A DNA stretch of 7,743 nucleotides from JBOFCO01 sp051646105 (GTDB lineage: Bacteria > Pseudomonadota > Alphaproteobacteria > Rhodobacterales > Rhodobacteraceae). Where the stretch lies: assembly GCA_051646105.1 (NCBI GenBank), contig JBOFCO010000146.1, positions 1-7,743 on the forward strand, given 5' to 3'. Under the pieces are notes generated by a model. It did not search any database and was not told the DNA's origin. It saw only the letters and a program-made list of their open reading frames with translations. The position numbers and the translations under genes are program-made. Every line of letters begins with the position of its first letter. Positions within the stretch are counted from its first letter, which is position 1. This document shows positions 5,344-7,743 of this stretch, in pieces.

Positions 5344-7146
5344 TCAGTTCGGCAGTTCGAACACCGTCAGCTGGCCGCCAAGGGCGGTATAGTCCGACAG
5401 TGCAGCATAGCCGCCGACGGCACCCAGACCGTCGTTCGGGTTGGTCAGGCCAGCCGCAAGGCCGATGCCTGCCCAGCCGCCGACCCCCGACAGGATGCCG
5501 ATGTATTGCTTGCCGCCGGATTCATAGGTCATCACGTTGCCGATGATGCCCGACGGTGTCTTGAACTTGTAAAGTTCCTGACCCGTGGTGGCATCGACTG
5601 CCTTCAGATAACCTTCCAGCGTGCCGTAGAACACGACGCCGCCCGCAGTGGCCAGCGCCCCCGACCAGACAGAGAACTGTTCAGGCAGGGACCACTTGAT
5701 TTCGCCCTTCACGTTGTCCCAGGCGATGAAGTTGCCCATGCCGCCATGGCTTTCCGGAGCCGGATACATGGCAAGGGTCGCGCCCACATAGGGCTGACCG
5801 GCCGTGTAGCTGACGCGGAACGGTTCATAATCCATGCAGACGTGGTTCGTCGGCACATAGAACAGCTGGGTCTGCGGCGAATAGGCCGCCGGTTGCTGGT
5901 CCTTCGATCCCAGTGCCGCAGGGCAAATACCGGTGGAGTTCACGTCCTCGCCGTTCTGCTCGGTCGAATACTGGGCAACCACGGCCGGGCGGCCGTAGGT
6001 TTCCGATGCCGGGTCCATGTCGACGCCGCTGGTCCAGTTCACCGCCGGATCGTATTTGTTGGCGACCAGCAGTTCACCTGTTTCGCGGTCCAGCGTGTAG
6101 CCAAGGCCGTTGCGGTCGAAATGGGTCAGCAGCTTGCGCGGCGTACCGTTGAAATCCTGATCGGTCAGGATCATCTCGTTGATGCCGTCATAGTCCCATT
6201 CGTCGTGCGGAGTCATCTGATAGACCCACTTCGCCACGCCCGTATCCACGTCGCGCGCGAAGATCGACATCGACCACTTGTTGTCGCCCGGACGCTGCGC
6301 CGGGTTCCAGGTCGACGGGTTGCCCGAACCGTAATAGATCAGGTTCAGCGCCGGATCATAGGAATACCAGCCCCAGGTGGTGCCGCCGCCGATCTTCCAC
6401 TGATCGCCTTCCCAGGAACTGACAGAGCTGTCCTTGCCGACGGGCTTGCCCAGCGACGTTGTCTTTTCCGGGTCGAACAGGATCTGGTCATCCGGGCCGA
6501 CCGAATAGGCGCGCCAGACGCGTTCGCCTGTTTCGATGCTGTAGGCCGTCACACTGCCCTGCACCCCGAATTCGCCGCCGGAAATTCCGACGATCAGCTT
6601 GTCCTTGACCGGCAGCACGGTCGCCGTGTTGGTTTCACCCTTGGCAGGGTCGCCGTTCACCACCGACCACTTGACCTCTCCGCTCATCGCATCCAGCGCG
6701 ACAATGGTGGTGTCGGCCTGATGCAGGAACACCTTGCCATCGGCATAGGCGAGGCCCCGATTCACCGTATCGCAGCACATCACCGCGATCACTTCGGGAT
6801 TCTGCTTCGGCTCGTAGCGCCAAAGGATCTTGCCGCCGTTCTTCAGGTCCAGTGCATAGACCGTGTTGGGGAACGGGGTGTGGACATACATGATATCGCC
6901 GATCACCAGCGGCGATCCTTCATGCCCGCGCAGAACCCCGGTAGAGAAGGTCCAGGCGACACGCAAATCTTTCACGTTGTCTTTGTTGATCTGCTCCAGC
7001 GCCGAATAGCGGGTGTTCGCATAGTCGCCGGTCTGGATCGCCCATTGCTTGGCGTCTGCTGTGGCGGCTGTCACGCTTTCATTGGCCAGAACCATACCGG
7101 TTCCACCCAAAAGCAGTGCAGCGGCCAGTGTCAGGGTTTTCCTCAT
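5344..7146 (-). CDS. xoxF: Lanthanide-type PQQ-dependent methanol dehydrogenase XoxF
   Basis: This is a 600-residue periplasmic quinoprotein, the normal length for the family, with a signal peptide ending near VLA21. It oxidises methanol (and often formaldehyde) using PQQ and passes electrons to a cytochrome c. Visible hallmarks include the vicinal pair Cys124-Cys125 (VMCCDTVNRG), GGEFG with Glu192 and GSGNP with Asn276 as likely metal ligands, and HDEWDYDG with catalytic Asp318 followed two residues later by Asp320. That extra Asp replaces the Ala of calcium MxaF enzymes and marks lanthanide dependence. Arg345 (FDRNG) is the likely PQQ-contacting arginine. W-motif propeller repeats run throughout (for example GKILWRYEP, GEVKWSVVN, GEIKWSLPE). 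The ATG at 7146 has GGAGGAGG four bases upstream; the longer open frame to 7209 adds non-signal-like residues and is rejected. No gene for a small (MxaI) subunit is in the window, as expected for XoxF. It heads the xoxF-cycB-xoxJ-CXXCW operon. Confidence 0.96.
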   Translation of the reverse strand: MRKTLTLAAALLLGGTGMVLANESVTAATADAKQWAIQTGDYANTRYSALEQINKDNVKDLRVAWTFSTGVLRGHEGSPLVIGDIMYVHTPFPNTVYALDLKNGGKILWRYEPKQNPEVIAVMCCDTVNRGLAYADGKVFLHQADTTIVALDAMSGEVKWSVVNGDPAKGETNTATVLPVKDKLIVGISGGEFGVQGSVTAYSIETGERVWRAYSVGPDDQILFDPEKTTSLGKPVGKDSSVSSWEGDQWKIGGGTTWGWYSYDPALNLIYYGSGNPSTWNPAQRPGDNKWSMSIFARDVDTGVAKWVYQMTPHDEWDYDGINEMILTDQDFNGTPRKLLTHFDRNGLGYTLDRETGELLVANKYDPAVNWTSGVDMDPASETYGRPAVVAQYSTEQNGEDVNSTGICPAALGSKDQQPAAYSPQTQLFYVPTNHVCMDYEPFRVSYTAGQPYVGATLAMYPAPESHGGMGNFIAWDNVKGEIKWSLPEQFSVWSGALATAGGVVFYGTLEGYLKAVDATTGQELYKFKTPSGIIGNVMTYESGGKQYIGILSGVGGWAGIGLAAGLTNPNDGLGAVGGYAALSDYTALGGQLTVFELPN

Positions 7147-7148
7147 AG

Positions 7149-7156
7149 TGCCTCCT
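7149..7156 (-). promoter_or_regulatory. Strong Shine-Dalgarno of xoxF
   Basis: The minus strand reads AGGAGGCA here, within a GGAGGAGG run, four bases before the ATG at 7146. It decides the start of xoxF and suggests high translation. Confidence 0.75.
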
Positions 7157-7196
7157 CCATTGGGCCCGTTTGGGCTTGTTGTTGGTATTCGGGAAC

Positions 7197-7230
7197 GTCG
7201 GAAATTCACGGATCGGTCGGAAATTCACGG
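7197..7230. repeat. Two 15-base direct repeats in the xoxF leader/promoter
   Basis: GTCGGAAATTCACGG occurs exactly at 7197-7211 and again at 7216-7230, 19 bases apart start to start, which is close to two helical turns. Each copy contains a small palindromic core, GAAATTC. They lie 51 to 84 bases upstream of the xoxF start codon. Same-face spacing suggests binding sites for a dimeric regulator, but no regulator is encoded in the window. Confidence 0.75.
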
Positions 7231-7299
7231 CACAGTCGCGTCGGCATTTGTTGCCGTTTTTCTTATGCACCTCTTATCCTTTTGCCCTGTCCGGGCATC

Positions 7300-7305
7300 G
7301 GTCAA
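7300..7305 (-). promoter_or_regulatory. Candidate -35 element of the xoxF promoter
   Basis: The minus strand reads TTGACC, five of six matches to the sigma-70 -35 consensus. The -10 region is poor: GGATAA comes 20 bases later and no good TATAAT match stands at 17. A promoter with a weak -10 would need an activator, which fits the direct repeats that begin 22 bases upstream. This is a prediction by eye only. Confidence 0.3.
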
Positions 7306-7327
7306 CCGCCCCGACAAGGTTTTCAAC

Positions 7328-7362
7328 CTAAAGTATGAACGGGTTTACAGGCTAAAGTATGA
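7328..7362. repeat. Two 11-base direct repeats upstream of the candidate xoxF promoter
   Basis: CTAAAGTATGA occurs exactly at 7328-7338 and 7352-7362, 24 bases apart start to start. In the direction of xoxF both read TCATACTTTAG. They sit just upstream of the TTGACC element, where an activator would bind. In related bacteria a two-component response regulator of the FlhSR type controls such genes, so these are candidate activator sites; the link to that regulator is inference. Confidence 0.7.
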
Positions 7363-7377
7363 GGATTTCAGGGGGTG

Positions 7378-7397
7378 GGTTCCTGTCGCAGGAAACC
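7378..7397. repeat. Short inverted repeat (TTCCTG / CAGGAA)
   Basis: TTCCTG at 7380-7385 pairs with CAGGAA at 7389-7394 around a three-base TCG loop, and an outer GG/CC pair extends the stem with one bulged A. It lies between the direct repeats and the dehydrogenase gene. It may be an operator half-site pair or an RNA hairpin in a transcript running through from the dehydrogenase gene. Confidence 0.45.
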
Positions 7398-7536
7398 ACG
7401 TGAACGGACAGCAACTGGCCGGGTAACGCACGGGGATCCGCGCCACCCGGTGATGCACGGCAACCCATGGCGAAGGCGCTGCCAGCCAGCCAATCAGATG
7501 CATCCTGCGCCGGATCCGCCACTGCTACCAATCGCG

Positions 7537-7554
7537 GTCAGGACATTCCCTGAC
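7537..7554 (-). terminator. Second stem-loop downstream of the formaldehyde dehydrogenase gene
   Basis: GTCAGG at 7537-7542 pairs with CCTGAC at 7549-7554 around a six-base loop. It directly follows the larger hairpin at 7557-7586. No T-run follows, so termination activity is uncertain. Confidence 0.4.
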
Positions 7555-7556
7555 AG

Positions 7557-7586
7557 CGCAGTGCAGGGTTTTCTGCTACCACTGCG
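7557..7586 (-). terminator. Stem-loop just after the formaldehyde dehydrogenase stop codon
   Basis: CGCAGTG at 7557-7563 pairs perfectly with CACTGCG at 7580-7586; an inner CAG/CTG pairing (7564-7566 with 7573-7575) lengthens the stem with a four-base bulge. It begins 16 bases after the stop codon in the direction of transcription. The position suits a transcript end, but there is no T-run after it. Confidence 0.45.
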
Positions 7587-7602
7587 ATAGCCATCCAGCG
7601 TT

Positions 7603-7743
7603 TCAATAGACCACGACGCTTCTGATGCTTTCGCCCCTGTGCATGAGGTCGAAGCCCTTGTTGATGTCGTCGAGCTTCAGGGTGTGGGTGATCATCGGGT
7701 CGATCTGGATCTTGCCCTCCATGTACCAGTCGACGATCTTCGG
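7603..7743 (-). CDS. adhI: S-(hydroxymethyl)glutathione dehydrogenase / class III alcohol dehydrogenase (C-terminal 46 residues)
   Basis: Only the 3' end is inside the window. The 46 residues include VDWYMEGKIQIDPMITHTL, then DDINKGFDLMHRGESIRS and a VVVY end. This is the typical C-terminus of the zinc- and NAD-dependent class III enzyme, also called glutathione-dependent formaldehyde dehydrogenase (adhI, flhA or frmA depending on species). It oxidises the spontaneous adduct of formaldehyde and glutathione in the cytoplasm to S-formylglutathione. The residues that bind zinc and NAD are upstream, outside the window, so the catalytic site cannot be checked. It is oriented with xoxF, 456 bases upstream of it, which fits removal of the formaldehyde made by XoxF. 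The choice among gene symbols is a naming preference. Confidence 0.92.
   Translation of the reverse strand, partial: PKIVDWYMEGKIQIDPMITHTLKLDDINKGFDLMHRGESIRSVVVY

Larger units (their letters stand above)
7147..7602 (-). promoter_or_regulatory. 456-base intergenic region upstream of xoxF
   Basis: No convincing coding sequence or RNA gene is seen here. The part next to xoxF holds its Shine-Dalgarno (complement of 7149-7156), a small GCCC/GGGC stem (7164-7175), two copies of a 15-base direct repeat (7197-7230) and a CGGCA/TGCCG inverted repeat (7242-7246 and 7252-7256). Further upstream are a TTGACC -35-like element and two copies of an 11-base direct repeat (7328-7362). A TTCCTG/CAGGAA hairpin lies at 7378-7397. 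The part next to the dehydrogenase gene has two stem-loops. The stretch 7398-7536 shows only a CCGGGT/ACCCGG pair (7419-7424 and 7445-7450) and otherwise nothing I recognise. Confidence 0.7.

Noticed and set aside
5209..7338. A 709-codon open frame on the plus strand, opposite xoxF
   Set aside because: It is a shadow of xoxF caused by high-GC codon bias. The protein shows no domain, signal peptide or ribosome site, while the minus strand encodes an unmistakable quinoprotein.
7049..7426. A 125-codon plus-strand frame crossing the xoxF start and its upstream repeats
   Set aside because: It overlaps the xoxF signal-peptide region on the opposite strand, has no family resemblance, and its sequence is explained by regulatory DNA.
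7398..7536. Possible tRNA or small RNA in the intergenic region
   Set aside because: No cloverleaf, T-loop (GTTCRA) or other RNA family pattern could be drawn; only a weak CCGGGT/ACCCGG pair is present.
1..7743. CRISPR array, insertion sequence or prophage remains
   Set aside because: No spaced repeat arrays, transposase-like frames, terminal inverted repeats or integrase genes are seen; the window is a coherent metabolic cluster with uniform codon use.

Overview
The window is GC-rich alphaproteobacterial chromosome, most likely from the Rhodobacteraceae (Paracoccus/Rhodobacter type). The assignment rests on gene order and protein character: a lanthanide-type methanol dehydrogenase gene (xoxF), then a cycB-type cytochrome c gene and xoxJ, all downstream of a glutathione-dependent formaldehyde dehydrogenase gene. 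No organism name can be read directly from the sequence.

Layout, left to right. (1) Positions 1-1105, minus strand: a partial gene for the periplasmic substrate-binding protein of the ABC system linked to PQQ-dependent alcohol dehydrogenases; its C-terminus lies beyond the left edge. (2) A short divergent promoter region, about 1106-1264. (3) Positions 1265-3234, plus strand: a tight three-gene operon for exported proteins, namely a small DUF2380/DUF3280-type protein, an MxaD-like SRPBCC protein and a YVTN beta-propeller protein. (4) Positions 3238-7146, minus strand: the xox operon, transcribed leftwards as xoxF, cycB, xoxJ and the rhodanese-like 'CXXCW' gene. The last two junctions are translationally tight, and a strong 12-bp stem-loop separates xoxF from cycB. 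(5) Positions 7147-7602: a 456-base intergenic region with two pairs of direct repeats upstream of xoxF and two stem-loops just after the next gene. (6) Positions 7603-7743, minus strand: the 3' end of the class III alcohol dehydrogenase / S-(hydroxymethyl)glutathione dehydrogenase gene.

The genes fit together as a periplasmic C1 (or short alcohol) oxidation module. XoxF would oxidise methanol, or formaldehyde, with PQQ and a lanthanide. The CycB cytochrome would take its electrons, and XoxJ probably assists maturation or activity of the dehydrogenase. Formaldehyde reaching the cytoplasm would be handled by the glutathione-dependent enzyme. The SBP, DUF, SRPBCC, beta-propeller and CXXCW proteins are all predicted to be exported and belong to families that recur beside PQQ dehydrogenases, but most have no proven biochemical role. 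This accessory set, together with the unexplained repeats and hairpins in the non-coding DNA, is the least understood part of the window.
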